Of a stretch of DNA of 64,000 bases, positions 35,531 to 46,125 are shown piece by piece. Position 1 is the first letter of the stretch. Each line of letters begins with the position of its first letter. Origin of the DNA: Odobenus rosmarus divergens. Taxonomy: Eukaryota; Chordata; Mammalia; Carnivora; Odobenidae. Position numbers and translations under genes: made by a program. Where the stretch lies: positions 124,001 through 188,000 of the forward strand of contig NW_004451890.1 of the NCBI RefSeq assembly GCF_000321225.1. The letters are read 5' to 3'. The notes under the pieces are model-generated. The model was given only the letters and a program-made list of their open reading frames with translations. It was not told the origin of the DNA and made no database searches.

Positions 35531-35856
35531 GCACTGAATGGAGATATCCCATAGCTATGCTGGGGCAGAGGCTAGCCTACCAGTGAGTCAAAGCTTAACA
35601 CTGACCAAGTTCTTGCCATTCTAAGTCAATATATTTGTGGTACAGAGTCCATCCATTTTCTTACAACGTAAGGTGGGAATTTCATTGAGGCAGGTCTGGG
35701 GAACTAGACCAAGACCCAAATGCTGCTCATTCTCCTTCTTGGAGATATTTCTCCAGAATGAAAACTTGATTTAATTCCTAACAATGCTTCTTTTTCCTTT
35801 AGGTCTTCTGATACATCAGTACCCTTGGAGAATAGATTCTATGACAAAACAAATCA

Positions 35857-36039
35857 TTAGATGGTTGCAGGCATACCAATGAGAAAGTTCCAAATAGAAA
35901 ACTTATCTTCAATTACTAGGCTGTAATTCACTGCATTATTAGGGAGTCTGTTCTCAAATATGCAGTGAATTACAGCCCAGTAAATGAAGATAAGATTTGT
36001 ATTTGGGACCTTCTCATTGGTACCCCTGCAACCATCTAA
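35857..36039. repeat. 183-bp near-palindrome (long inverted repeat), TA-flanked
   Basis: Left arm 35858-35936 and right arm 35960-36038 are 79 nt each. They are reverse complements with 8 mismatches and no gaps (about 90 percent), plus one more paired base outside. The spacer is 23 nt (35937-35959). Outer ends read ttagatggttgcagg…cctgcaaccatctaa in complementary fashion. A TA at each end would fit a Tc1/mariner-type MITE of about 177 bp, but I recognise no named family. As RNA it would fold into a long hairpin. Confidence 0.85.
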
Positions 36040-36482
36040 AGATGGCAATATCTCCCTCCAATATGGTTGAGGACGCTTACCTTCTCTCCTTCTTACTCCT
36101 ACCTTCTCTCCTTCTTAGCCTTGGTTAACAACGGACATGGCTGTAGCCTAGAATGCTGTGTCTCTGAGGTTACCCCAGTCTTGTTCTGAGACAAACAACT
36201 AGACCAGATCAGTCCAGATAGGATATTTTGTAAATTGCAGGAGGTATATTTCATAGAAATTTAAGAAAACCTAAAGAAAAGCTCAGAGTTGTTTGTATTT
36301 TGCATGGCAGTTGTGAGTACTTTGTTGTTTTGTTTCTGTCTCCGTATTCCCAACAGAAGAATCTCAAATTAGGCAGTAAATAAGCAAAATAAACCATGAA
36401 GAGCTTATGATGTGGTGGAGAGGCCATATTATAAGCACGAGATGTACTAGGACCAGCAATCTTTGTATCTGCAATCTCTTCT
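36040..36482. other. single-copy sequence
   Basis: 36079-36117 contains two copies of an 18-bp word (taccttctctccttctta) 4 bp apart. Nothing else recognised. Confidence 0.4.
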
Positions 36483-36516
36483 CCTAGAAGAAACTGAAGC
36501 AGCAGTTTCTTCTAGG
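36483..36516. repeat. perfect 14-bp inverted repeat with 6-nt loop
   Basis: CCTAGAAGAAACTG, loop AAGCAG, CAGTTTCTTCTAGG. No flanking poly-T or paired longer stem to indicate an RNA gene. Confidence 0.9.
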
Positions 36517-36599
36517 GGGGGATGGCATGGGTTAGACTTTATTTCTTTGATTTTGAACCTTAGTCTCTTTATTCCCTTGACTGATGGTATGGTGCATGC

Positions 36600-36715
36600 G
36601 ATAGTGGTGCAATACTTAGAATCAACAAGACACAAACCCAAGTCTCAGCTCTGCCCACTGAAGAGCTGTGGAACCTCAGGCAAGTCACAAGTTTCCTCTG
36701 GGCTTCTGTTTTTGT
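36600..36715 (+). repeat. MIR, sense, partial
   Basis: 'cccaagtctcagctctgccc', 'gagctgtggaacctcaggca' and 'agtcacaagtttcctctggg' retain the MIR core. Confidence 0.7.
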
Positions 36716-36859
36716 TTTTGTTTTTTTTTATTGGTTAATTTCAGATTTTAGGCCAATTGGCCTGTAAGGTCATGGAAAGAACTGTGTTCTAATTTCTTGG
36801 AAGGAAATTGAATGGTAACTTAAAGGCAGTGAGACATAGAGGGTAAAAAGGTAGCAGGG

Positions 36860-37040
36860 GGAGGGTGGTCAAAAGACCTGGATTCAAAATCTGACTCTAC
36901 CTCTTTCTAGCTAGGTCATCTTTATGCCTGAATGGGGATGGTAATAATATTTAAGTCACATGATGGTTGTAAGAACCAAATGAGATCAAAAGCATTGTCA
37001 CGGATGAAAGTACCTAGCATAGGACTCGCCATAATGGAGG
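36860..37040 (+). repeat. MIR, sense
   Basis: 'aagacctggattcaaaatct', 'gactctacctctttctagct', 'gaatggggatggtaataata' and 'gtacctagcatagg' match MIR. Confidence 0.75.
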
Positions 37041-38204
37041 GCCAGGACATCAAGGAGATGGGGAACTGTGTCTGCACAGACCCCTTGGACAGAGGGACCA
37101 CACTGCGACTGTTGCTCCCATGCCAGGGGCTGGCTGATGCTGACCTGGTTCAGAGCATCACGTTATATGCCCTGGCAGAGGATATGCACTCCCAAGAGAC
37201 TCCTCTGAGACCTCTGGTTAGGGACTGTCCAGAGTCAGTAAGAGGCAACTCTCTGGAATGTTGAACTTCAGATCCAATTTTTAAATAATTCTTCAGCATA
37301 GAAGAAAGTGTTTGGAGGAGAAAGTTGGTAGGGAAAGAGAGGTAAAGGAGAAAAAGGGGGAGCCAGGATAAGAATCTTTGAGATCATATTGAATAAACAA
37401 GAATGGAATTCAGAGAAGTAAATTTCTATCAAAAGCCATTCTAGAAACATGATGTGAATTGACCATGTCTTGTTTTGTTTCTTGTTCAATTGAAAAGTTG
37501 ATCAGATCACTGCTTCTGTCTAATCAAAAGCAAGCTGTACACTTGAGAAAAGTGAACAGCCTGCTGGTGAGTGAAATGTTTTAAAATGGGGGTTTGATTT
37601 TGATTAGTTTGCCTTGCAGTGCTTCTGAGTGAGCACGCTTGAGCGTTCGCCTTTTCCCTACCATGGCCAAGGCTCCCCTCGGCTACCCAGGCATGATTAA
37701 TATTTGAGGTCAGAGTCTGGCCTGTAGAATTCTAACCCAATTTCACATTAGCATTTTTAAGACTTCCAGGCAAATGAATACTCATGTGCACGCAGGGGTT
37801 AGATATGCACACCAGTGCTTCAGAAATGAAAGCAAAGCAATGTGGAAGGATTGATGTTTGTAACCTCAAAAGTCAAGAGAATTCAAAGCTAAGCCCCAAA
37901 GAACCGTGGTGAGTCACCAGGGCTTCACGGGATTAAGATACCTGAGAAAGTTCCTCACCCAGGAATATGTAATAGCACTTTCAGCCTAGGAACCTGGGCA
38001 CAATGTATGCTGGAACAAGATGATCCCAGCTGATTCTCTCCAAGCAAGCCAACAAATAGGAGATGTACTCCTCCAAGCAGAGACTTGTTCTGGAGATAGC
38101 AGGTAACTGGACTCAGGGAGTTGCCAGTGGAGACCATTTTGCAACCTCATAATTCAAAATATTGGCAAGTGTAGACAGTGATGTTTTCTTTCTCTTTCCT
38201 AGAA
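37041..38204. other. single-copy sequence
   Basis: No repeat or exon recognised. A CpG-containing stretch (gcacgcttgagcgttcgcc) lies near 37634-37652. Confidence 0.4.
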
Positions 38205-38218
38205 ATGCTTTCCTTTTT

Positions 38219-38607
38219 TTTTTTTTTTAAGGATTCATTAATTTCAGTAGGTGAAGTAATGGTACAGGGTTGCTTCCTCACATGTTGTTTTTTAGAGAAG
38301 CAAAGTGGAGTATTTACAGATTAAATGGTATACTAAGATTTGCTTTAAAATACTCTAGCTAAAGGAGAAACAAAAGGGAAGACTTCCACTTCCAGGGAGG
38401 AGAGTAGATGGGGCTATGTCATAGTCATACCAAGAGAGAAATGGTATGGCTATGACAAGATAATATGAGGGATACTGGTGGTGATATACTGTTCTATGTC
38501 TTGACTGAATCAGTGTCCACATCCGGTTGTGATATTGTACTGTGAGACTGCAACATAATACCATGAAGAGAAAATCTGTAGAAGATACATGAGGTTCCTC
38601 TTTATTC
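38219..38607 (-). mobile_element. extra sequence at the 3' end of an antisense L1 (possible 3' transduction)
   Basis: Lies between an outer T-run (38213-38228) and an inner degenerate T-rich run (about 38602-38628) where the body of the L1 3' end begins. It partly resembles an L1M 3' UTR read on the plus strand ('gatttgctttaaaatactct', 'attgtactgtgagactgcaa'). One reading is flanking DNA carried along when the L1 transcript ran past its own poly-A site. It contains a 15-bp inverted repeat with one mismatch (38418-38432 / 38442-38456). Confidence 0.4.
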
Positions 38608-40711
38608 TTTTTGTTTGTTTGTTTTTAGTTGAATTATAATTGACATACAATATTGTATTAGTTTCAGGTGGACCAGATAGTGATTTTTATACTTTATGAA
38701 ATGATCACTGATAGGTCTTGTTATATCACCATACAGTTATTACAATATTATTGACTATATTCCCCATGCTGTAGTTTTGGTTTTACATTTATTTTATTAC
38801 TGGAAGTTTGTACCTCTTAATCTCCCTCACCTTATTTCACCCTCCTCCCAAAACCCCTCCCCTCTGGCAACCACCAGTGTGTTCTCTGTATCTACGCATC
38901 TGTTTCTGTTTTGTTTTGTTTATTCATTTGTTTTTTAGATTCCACATATAAGCGATATTATGCAGTATTTGCCTTTCTCTATCTGACATACCTCACTCAG
39001 CATAATACCCTCTAGTTCCATCCATGTTGTCACAAATTACAAGATTTCATTCTTTCTGTGGCTGAGTAGTATTCCATTGTATATGTCTACCACATCTTTT
39101 TAATCTGTTCATCTGTTGATGGTCCCTTAGGTTGTTACCATATCTTGACTATTGTAAAACATGCTGCAGTGAACATGGGGGTACATATATCTTTTTGAAT
39201 TTGTGCTTTTGTTTTCTTCAGATAAATACCAAGAAGTGAAATTGCTGGATCATATGGTAGCTCTGATTTTTAATTTTTTTAATTTTTTTTGAGGAAACTC
39301 CATAGTGTTTTCCATTATGGCTGCACCAATTTACATTATACAACCTCCAACACTATGCAAGATTTCCCTTTTCTCCGCATCCTTGTCAACACTTGTTATT
39401 TCTTGTCTTTTGATAACATCCTTTCTGACAGTATGAGGTGGTATGAGGTGGTATCTCCTTTTTTTTTTTTTTTTAAAGGTTTTATTTATTTGACAGAGAG
39501 AAAGACAGCCAGGGAGTGCACACAAGCAGGGGGAGCGGGAGAGGGAGAAGCAGGCTTCCCGCAGAGCAGGGAGCCCGATATGGGACTCGATCCCAGGACC
39601 CTGGGATCATGACCTGAGCCGAAGGCAGACGCTTAACGACTGAGCCACCCAGGCGCCCCTCTCCTTTTGGTTTTGATTTGCATTTCCTTGATGTTGAGCA
39701 TCTTTTCATGTGTCTGTTGGGCATCTGTATGTCTTCCTTGGAAAAAAATGTCTATTCAGGCCCTCTGGCCATTTTTTAAGCAGGTTGTTTGCGGTTTTTT
39801 GTTTGTTTGTTATTCAGTTGTATGAGTTATTTATATGTTTTGGATATAACCCCTTACCAGGAGTTGCAAGGATCTTCTCCCATTCGAGTGGTTGCATTTT
39901 TGTTTTGTTGATGTTTTCCTTTACTGTGTAGAGCTTTTCATTCTGGCACAGTCCCATTTGTTCATTTTTGTTTTTGTTGCCTTTACCTGAGGAGATATCC
40001 AAAACAATATTGCTTAGACTGATTGCCAAAAAGATTACTGCCTATGTTTTCTTCTAGGATTTATATTGTTTCAGGTCTTACATTTAGGTCTTTAATCCAT
40101 TTTGAGTTTATTTTTGTGTGTAGTGTAAGAAAGTGGTCCAGTATCATTCTTGTGCATGTGGCTGCCCAGTTTTCCCAGTACCATTTATTTATGACAATAC
40201 CATTTATATCACTTAATAGACTGTCTTTTCCCCATTGTTAGGTTCTTCCCTCCTTTGTCACAAACTGATTGACCAAATAAGCATGGATTTATTTCTGAGA
40301 TTTCAATTCTGTTTCATTGATCTATATGTCCACTTTTGTGCCAGTACCACACTGTTTTGATTATGGTAGTTTTGTAGCATAGTTTGAAATCAGGGAGCAT
40401 TATACCTCCAGCTTTGTTCTTTCTCAAGATTGCTTTGGCTATTCAGGGTGTTTTATGCTTCCATGGAAATTTTAGGATTATTTTGTCTAGTTCTGTGAAA
40501 AATGCCATTGGTTTTTCAATAGGGATTACATTGAATCTACAGATTGCTTTGGGTAGTATGGACATTTTAACAATATTAATTCTTCCAACTCATGAGCACA
40601 GTATATCTTTCCATTTATTTTGTGCTGTCTTCAATCTCTTTCATCAATGTCTTAGAGTTTCCAGAGTACAGGTCGTTCACCTCCCCAGTTACATTTATTC
40701 CTAGGCATTGC
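38608..40711 (-). mobile_element. LINE-1, antisense, 5'-truncated, SINE inserted within
   Basis: 3' UTR at left ('gaattataattgacatacaa', 'agtttcaggtggaccag'), then reversed ORF2 rightward. The minus-strand frame 39814-40029 reads as ORF2 C-terminal sequence (QPLEWEKILATPGKGLYPKH). Sequence stops inside ORF2 after 'ttacatttattcctaggca'. ATGCTTTCCTTTTT at 38205-38218 and 40712-40725 is a 14-bp duplication bounding the whole insertion. A 10-bp tandem doublet (gtatgaggtg)2 lies at 39431-39450. Confidence 0.88.
39464..39659 (-). mobile_element. CAN-SINE, antisense, well preserved, in L1
   Basis: Complete body and head ending 'cgactgagccacccaggcgc'. TCTCCTTTT at 39454-39462 and 39660-39668 is the target duplication within the host L1. 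One of the least diverged SINEs here, with the 'cttaacgactgagccaccc' form common in arctoid carnivores. Confidence 0.95.
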
Positions 40712-40725
40712 ATGCTTTCCTTTTT

Positions 40726-41054
40726 AAACAAAGCCTCTATTAATCAGAACTTCAGATTACACATGGCAATCAATTAAAGCTGTTTAGGGTATTTACAGGA
40801 ATTGATCTGCTGCAAGTTCTTCACAAGTGGATTGCGCTGTACATATATGTACGTTTCAAAGAATTCAAAAGCCATTAGGATGTTCTCAACTCTTATCTAA
40901 TAGCTGCAGGGCCATTGACTGGATGTGATCATCAGAAATGAGCTGGGCCTGCCGCAGGTGGCATTTTTATTTGAAAAGAGAAAGAAGTGCCTCCAAATGA
41001 AGGTTATGAATCCTGGAAACAGTGGTTGAGGAAGGCTGAGCAGACTTCATCATC
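40726..41054. other. single-copy sequence
   Basis: Nothing recognised. Confidence 0.35.
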
Positions 41055-41270
41055 ATAATTATGAAAGTTGCCACAATGTACCAGATATTTCACATAGTAT
41101 GTCATTTAAGGATCACAGAAAAGTAAAGATTTTCATATTCTTTATTATGAGATCAGGAAATTGAAGCTAAACAACTAAATGCTTAGCAAAATAAGGGCTG
41201 GAATTATGATCTGAACCCAAGTCCAAGTCCAAAACCCATCTGCTCCCACCCCCACCTGCCATGCTACATT
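41055..41270 (-). repeat. MIR, antisense
   Basis: 'agtatgtcatttaaggatca', 'tattatgagatcaggaaatt', 'gaagctaaacaactaaatgc' and 'gggctggaattatgatctga' match reversed MIR. Confidence 0.65.
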
Positions 41271-42080
41271 GCCTCTCAACTAAATAACTGGATATTTGTT
41301 TCCCAGAAGATTTTAGGAAAGGCCTGACTGGAGGCTGGAGACACGTAAGGTAAACATTTTTTTTTTTTTTTTATCATATTGAGCTGTGAATTTGTAATCC
41401 TTTCTGGATTATGATGTGGGTGTCTTTGTTGGAAGGAAGTGTCCAGACAAGAGCTGATAGTTGCTCCTTACAAACAAAAAGGCCAGAGAAGGAGAACCTA
41501 GGAAAGTGGAGAGCAGATAAAGCTCAAATACACATCTGAGTGTATTTGAGCAGCAAGAAGAAGAACCCAAGGGGGGGCGGGCAATGGTCCAGATAAACTC
41601 TGATCCAGGGAAAGCAGTGAGAGGTCGAAGTTTGGCCACATGCAGTATGGAGGATATAAGTGACTTGATCTTATAACCTCATTGGTTTTTTTAGTATTTA
41701 GTGGTAAACCACTCTGGCCACCTCTCCTGGACTGTTTAGAATGGGTTCCCCAGCTAAGAGTTCTTATATTCCTCACTCAGAAGCAGGCTTTGTAATAGAA
41801 CTCAGTGCTACAGTCCTGATCCTAATCTTAGTCTTGCTGATTAACAACTCATTCAACTGAGGATCGAAAAGGTTAAGTAATCACTCTCTGTTGCAACTTA
41901 GGATATGGAAAACTGACTCAAACTCAAGGCATCTGCTGTCAGAGCCTAAGACATCACCACCCATCATGACAATGGCTTCCTAAGCAGTGATGAGCGGACT
42001 GTCGTTAGACCAACTCTTTACAGGGGTTAAGTCAAATCTCCCTTTCTACCTTCAGCCTCTCTGTTTTTAAAAGACAACCA
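41271..42080. other. single-copy sequence with T16 run and a perfect hairpin
   Basis: T-run at about 41357-41372. Perfect 12-bp inverted repeat at 41522-41551 (gctcaaatacac, 6-nt loop, gtgtatttgagc). No gene seen. Confidence 0.5.
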
Positions 42081-42286
42081 GGGGCGCCTGGGTGGCTCAG
42101 ATGGTTAAGCATCTGCCTTCGGCTCAGGTCATGATCTGAGGGTCCTGGGATTGAGCCCTGCGTCGGGCTCCCAGCTTAGCTAGCAGAGAGTCTGCTTCTC
42201 CCTCTCCTTCTGCCTCTCCCCCTGCTTGTGCTCTCTCTGTCTCTCTCTCTCTCTCATATGAATAAATAAAATCTTTGAAAAAAAAA
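42081..42286 (+). mobile_element. CAN-SINE, full length, with target duplication
   Basis: Intact head 'ggggcgcctgggtggctcag', 'catctgccttcggctcaggt', long CT tract and (AAATA)n tail. TAAAAGACAA at 42068-42077 and 42287-42296 is an exact 10-bp duplication. Confidence 0.95.
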
Positions 42287-42296
42287 TAAAAGACAA

Positions 42297-42985
42297 TTAA
42301 AAAAATCTCAAAAAGGACCACCAACTTAAATATATAATTTAAAACTATAAAACATCTAGAGGAAACATCGGAGAAATCTTTGTGACCTTGGGTTAAACAA
42401 AGATTCCTTAGACATGGCATCAAAAGCACGATCTAGTAAATGAAAAAATTGATAAATCGGATCTTATAAAAATTGAAAATTTCTGTTCTTCAAGAGACAC
42501 TGTTAAAAAAATGCAAAGATAAGCCACAGAATAGCAGAAAATATCTGCAAAACACAAAGGCGTTGAATGCAGAACATATCAAAGCTTTTCAGACTCAATA
42601 AGAAAACAAACTACCCAATTTAAAAAATGGGTAAAAGATTTTAAAAGAGATTTCAGCAACAATCGGCACAGATGGCAAATCAGCAAATAAGATGCTTACC
42701 ATCATTAGTCATTAGAGAAAATGCAAGTTAAAACCACAGTTGAGCTATTGCTCCATAACTATAGAACAACTGAAATATAAAAGGAGGGGGCCTGACAATT
42801 TCAAGTGCCAGTCAGGATGCAGAGCAACTGAAACTCACACGCACTGCTGGTGGGCATGCAAACTGACACAGCTATTGTGGAAAACAGCTTCACAACTTCT
42901 TACAAAAGTAAACATATACTTACCACATGACCCAGCAATCCCATTTTTAGGTATTTACCTAAAGAAAAAGAAAGAAAATGTATTA
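42297..42985 (+). mobile_element. LINE-1 ORF2 C-terminal region, sense (left part)
   Basis: Plus-strand frame 42740-43036 contains the recognisable ORF2 tail with HCWW and DPAIPFLGIYLKK. Upstream 'actataaaacatctagagga' and 'ccaatttaaaaaatgggtaa' are also typical. It is interrupted by foreign sequence at about 42986. Confidence 0.88.
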
Positions 42986-43345
42986 ACCTTATTAACCTTA
43001 AAGCAACAGCCTCTAAATGATCCATCCTCTATATGAGGCAAATGCTATTTTTTTTTCTTTTATAAGCTTTTGACATTTTTGTTTAAAAGACACTTGGTGT
43101 TCTATCCCTCCCAGTTACCATGTGAGGAGGGAACCCAGAAAGGAGATAATTCTCAGTGTTGCTGTTGGAGGAGGTGAACAAGATGGGGAAACAGCCATCT
43201 ACACCACTGGGAAGGTACAGGCTTAGTGGAGATGGGAGTCCATAATAGATGGTAAACGAAAACAGGTGCATTTGCTTTGGAACAAAGAGAAGAAAGTGGT
43301 CTCAGGTCTAGAATAACAAGGCCTGAGGATCGTGAAGTCTGTTAG
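42986..43345 (+). repeat. ~350-bp duplicated segment, copy 1, lying inside an L1
   Basis: From about 42993 this aligns with 44223-44571 at roughly 90 percent identity over 350 bp (shared words 'gttctatccctcccagttac', 'catgtgaggagggaacccag', 'gatggggaaacagccatcta'). The L1 reads up to about 42985 and resumes at 43346 with almost nothing missing. No poly-A tail is visible; the left edge has a small (attaacctt)2 doublet. Not a repeat family I know. Confidence 0.8.
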
Positions 43346-43820
43346 CACAGAAACCTGCATCTGGATGTGTATAGCAGCTTTAGTCATACTCACCTCCAAC
43401 TTCAAACAAGCCAAACATCCTTCAACTGGTGAATAGATAAACCAAGGTACATCCATATTCGGGTCTATAGTCATAGAATGGGCTACTTTTTGGCATAAAA
43501 AAAGTACCAAACTACCAAGACATGCAACAACACTGGTGAATCTCAAATGCATTACACTAAGAGAAAGAAGTCAAAATTTGAAAGCTCCATACCATATAAT
43601 TTGAATTACTCGATGTTCTGGAAAAGGCAAACCTATAAGGACAGAAAACAGATCAGTGGTTGGTGGGCCTGAGATGGGGGGTAGGTGTTGACGGCAAATG
43701 GGCAGAGTGGGATTTTTTTGTTGTTACAGAAATTTTCTTTAACTTGATCATGGTGGTGGTTGCACGACTGTCAAACTATACAATAGTACACCAAAAAGTG
43801 AATTATATGCAATAAGAGCA
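43346..43820 (+). mobile_element. LINE-1 3' region, sense (right part)
   Basis: 'cctgcatctggatgtgtata' followed by 'gcagctttagtcat', 'tggtgaatagataaaccaag', 'ttctggaaaaggcaaaccta' and 'cagatcagtggttggtgggc' are the L1 3' region, continuing the left part. No poly-A is preserved. Confidence 0.85.
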
Positions 43821-44222
43821 GAAGACAAGGAGCAGGAGGGGGAGCAGCAGCATGAAACCAAGTAGGGCTCTGAGCTAAAGGAGACAATTATTGCGGGTTA
43901 GATCTGTGGCGATCTGAGTGGTGGCTGAGCCAGTATTCCCTCCGTGTAGGAGGCAGGCTCCTCATTCTCACCAGGATTTCCTTTTGCCTCACTCCCCAAG
44001 TCCTAATACACTAAGGTTGTCAATAAAGGGAATTTTGGAGGAAACACAGGCAGAAGCCAACAACTAATTCCAGGCATTAGTGCTTTGCACCTGCATTAAT
44101 GGCTGGTCGTGGAGGGGAGAGCTACAGCTTCCCTGACATTTGCTTTATAGATGGAACCGGGGTGCCTGTGTTGGCAAGAGGGAGAAATAAATGTCCATGA
44201 GCCTGGCCTAATAGATTCCCTA
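43821..44222. other. single-copy sequence between the L1 and copy 2
   Basis: Nothing recognised. Confidence 0.35.
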
Positions 44223-44571
44223 TAACTTAAAGCAACGGCCTCTAAATGATCATGCTCTCTGTGAGACAAATGCCATTTTTTCTTCTTTTATAGCTTTTGA
44301 CATTTTTCTTTAAAGGACAGTTGGTGTTCTATCCCTCCCAGTTACCATGTGAGGAGGGAACCCAGAAAGGAGATAATTCTTGGTGTTGCTGTTGAAGGAG
44401 GTAAACAAGATGGGGAAACAGCCATCTACACCACCGGAAAGGTACATGCTTAGTGGAAATGGGAGTCCATAATGGATGGTAAATGGAAAACAGGTGCACT
44501 TGCTTTGGAGCTAGAGAAGAGAGTGGGCTCAGGTCTAGAGTAACATGGTCTGAAGATCCTAAGTCTGTTAT
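44223..44571 (+). repeat. ~350-bp duplicated segment, copy 2
   Basis: Direct-orientation counterpart of 42993-43345. It sits in apparently single-copy sequence and so is the likelier source copy, unless both are insertions of an unlisted repeat. Differences are scattered substitutions plus small indels, so the duplication is old. Confidence 0.8.
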
Positions 44572-44649
44572 AGTATCCTGAAGAAAATTCCTGGATATCC
44601 CTGTCAGTTGGGCCATTTGGCATCCTTGAGGGAAAATCACACTTCCAAA

Positions 44650-44880
44650 GAGGCCGTATAGAGCTCAAGGTTGGGTGTCTACAGTCCGAAAGGTCTGAGT
44701 TCAAGCCCTGATCTCACTGCTTCACTCTGTGTAACTGTCTGAGCCCTGGTGCCTTCATGGTTTGATGGGGATAGAATGGAATGTACCTTCTAGAGCTGTA
44801 CGTTCTCAAGGGAAAGTTCATGAGTATAAAAAAATCTTAGCACAGTGCCAGGCCCATAGCCAGGCTCGACAGTCACTTCA
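44650..44880 (+). repeat. MIR, sense
   Basis: 'ggtctgagttcaagccctga', 'tctcactgcttcactctgtg' and 'ttagcacagtgccaggccca' match MIR. Confidence 0.7.
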
Positions 44881-44892
44881 AGTATCTATAAT

Positions 44893-44938
44893 GCCTAATT
44901 TTATCCTGGTTGTGTCCGTTCCACACATAAAATTAGGC
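44893..44938. repeat. 12-bp perfect inverted repeat with 22-nt spacer
   Basis: GCCTAATTTTAT at 44893-44904 and ATAAAATTAGGC at 44927-44938. A further tgtg/caca pairing inside the spacer is possible. Confidence 0.85.
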
Positions 44939-45344
44939 CTACAGAATGACGCAGGCAATCCAGATCCTGTGTGCTGCTGACCTGATCACCTTACACGAGA
45001 GCCTTCTTTCTTATCTCTTTCTCTGCCAGTAACATGTTTAGGATGTAACCTAGCTGTGTGCACCTTTGGGAAACACAATCAGCATCCAAACTGCCAGTGT
45101 ATAAGTGATCTGCTGGTTTTGTTCTGAGCCTGGGCTATGAAAGAAGATGTGGAAAGTTCTTCTAGTTTCTCAAACCAGACTGCCCCAAGAGCCTTTTCTC
45201 AAGACAAGAGCGACTAGCTCCTCAGAGTCTTCTGAGATGTCAGAGTGAAAAGGACTATGATGAGGTGTGCACTGAGATTTTTTTTTTTTTCTGAAGGCTG
45301 CAGGGAGTAGGAGGTTTAGATAGACGTTTAGGAAATGTGACTGT

Positions 45345-45700
45345 AGAGCCCCAGTTCCCAAACTCTGTACCCCAGGCACCCTGGGGGACTGCAGTAAACT
45401 CAGAGATGCCATAGGAGATTTCTAATTTTCTAGGGAAATACAGTGATGCTCCGTCAGACACTGTAAAATAATAGCTTGTGTATAGTCACAACATTGGATT
45501 GTGCAACCTTCCTTTTGGTGCTATCACGGTTTTATAAAGCTAGATTATTGGCAGTTGCTGAGGAAAAAAACAAGTACTATGCCAAGGATTGAGGTGAAGT
45601 GGGAAACGAGGCAGACGGGGTCCCGTGTGCCTTTACAGTTGAGAAGTAGCACAGTGCCCATCAGGCACATACATTCCCTTAGTAACTAACTGTTATTTTT
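45345..45700 (+). mobile_element. possible old hAT-type element
   Basis: 'gttcccaaactctgtacccc' and 'caggcaccctgggggactgc' resemble the start of a non-autonomous hAT. The rest (gttttataaagctag, attattggcagttgctgagg) has the look of interior transposon sequence. No target duplication confirmed. Confidence 0.35.
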
Positions 45701-46019
45701 CCAGAATAAACTAAAAATGTTATTTTTCTTTCAACTTAGGTATATATTTTTTTAAATGCCTACTAATGGCTAGGACATAAATACTCATTAAGTTCTTTGG
45801 ACCTAACCACACAATAAGTAGATCTGTTAGATATTTCTTTTGGCCTCTGGGTACTGTGAAAAACTTACCAAGAACCTTGAGGGTGTCATGAATGGAAAAA
45901 GTCGGAGAACCTATACTGTAAGCACCGTAAGGATGCTGCAGTTCACATCATTGGCTGATAGCTCTACCTGGCCCAATGCCTGGGGACAGCTAAGAATGAG
46001 TAAGCTCAAGAAGCACAGC

Positions 46020-46125
46020 ATGTCAGAGGTGGAAGAGATCTTTCAGTCATCAGGATTAGCATCGTCATTTGCCAGTAGGCACCCTGAGATCTTGAGGTGA
46101 CTTGCCCAATTATATTTTCTTATGT
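46020..46125 (-). repeat. MIR/L2-class fragment, antisense
   Basis: 'cagaggtggaagagatcttt' and 'tgagatcttgaggtgacttg' resemble the reversed 3' half of an old mammalian repeat. Confidence 0.4.

Noticed and set aside
40384..40777. Plus-strand frames of 61-106 codons
   Set aside because: Antisense of L1 ORF2 within the 38.6-40.7 kb insertion.
42081..42150. tRNA-like sequence at the head of this and the other CAN-SINEs
   Set aside because: The A- and B-box-like segments belong to the tRNA-derived SINE head, and a SINE body and A-tail follow. Not a functional tRNA gene.
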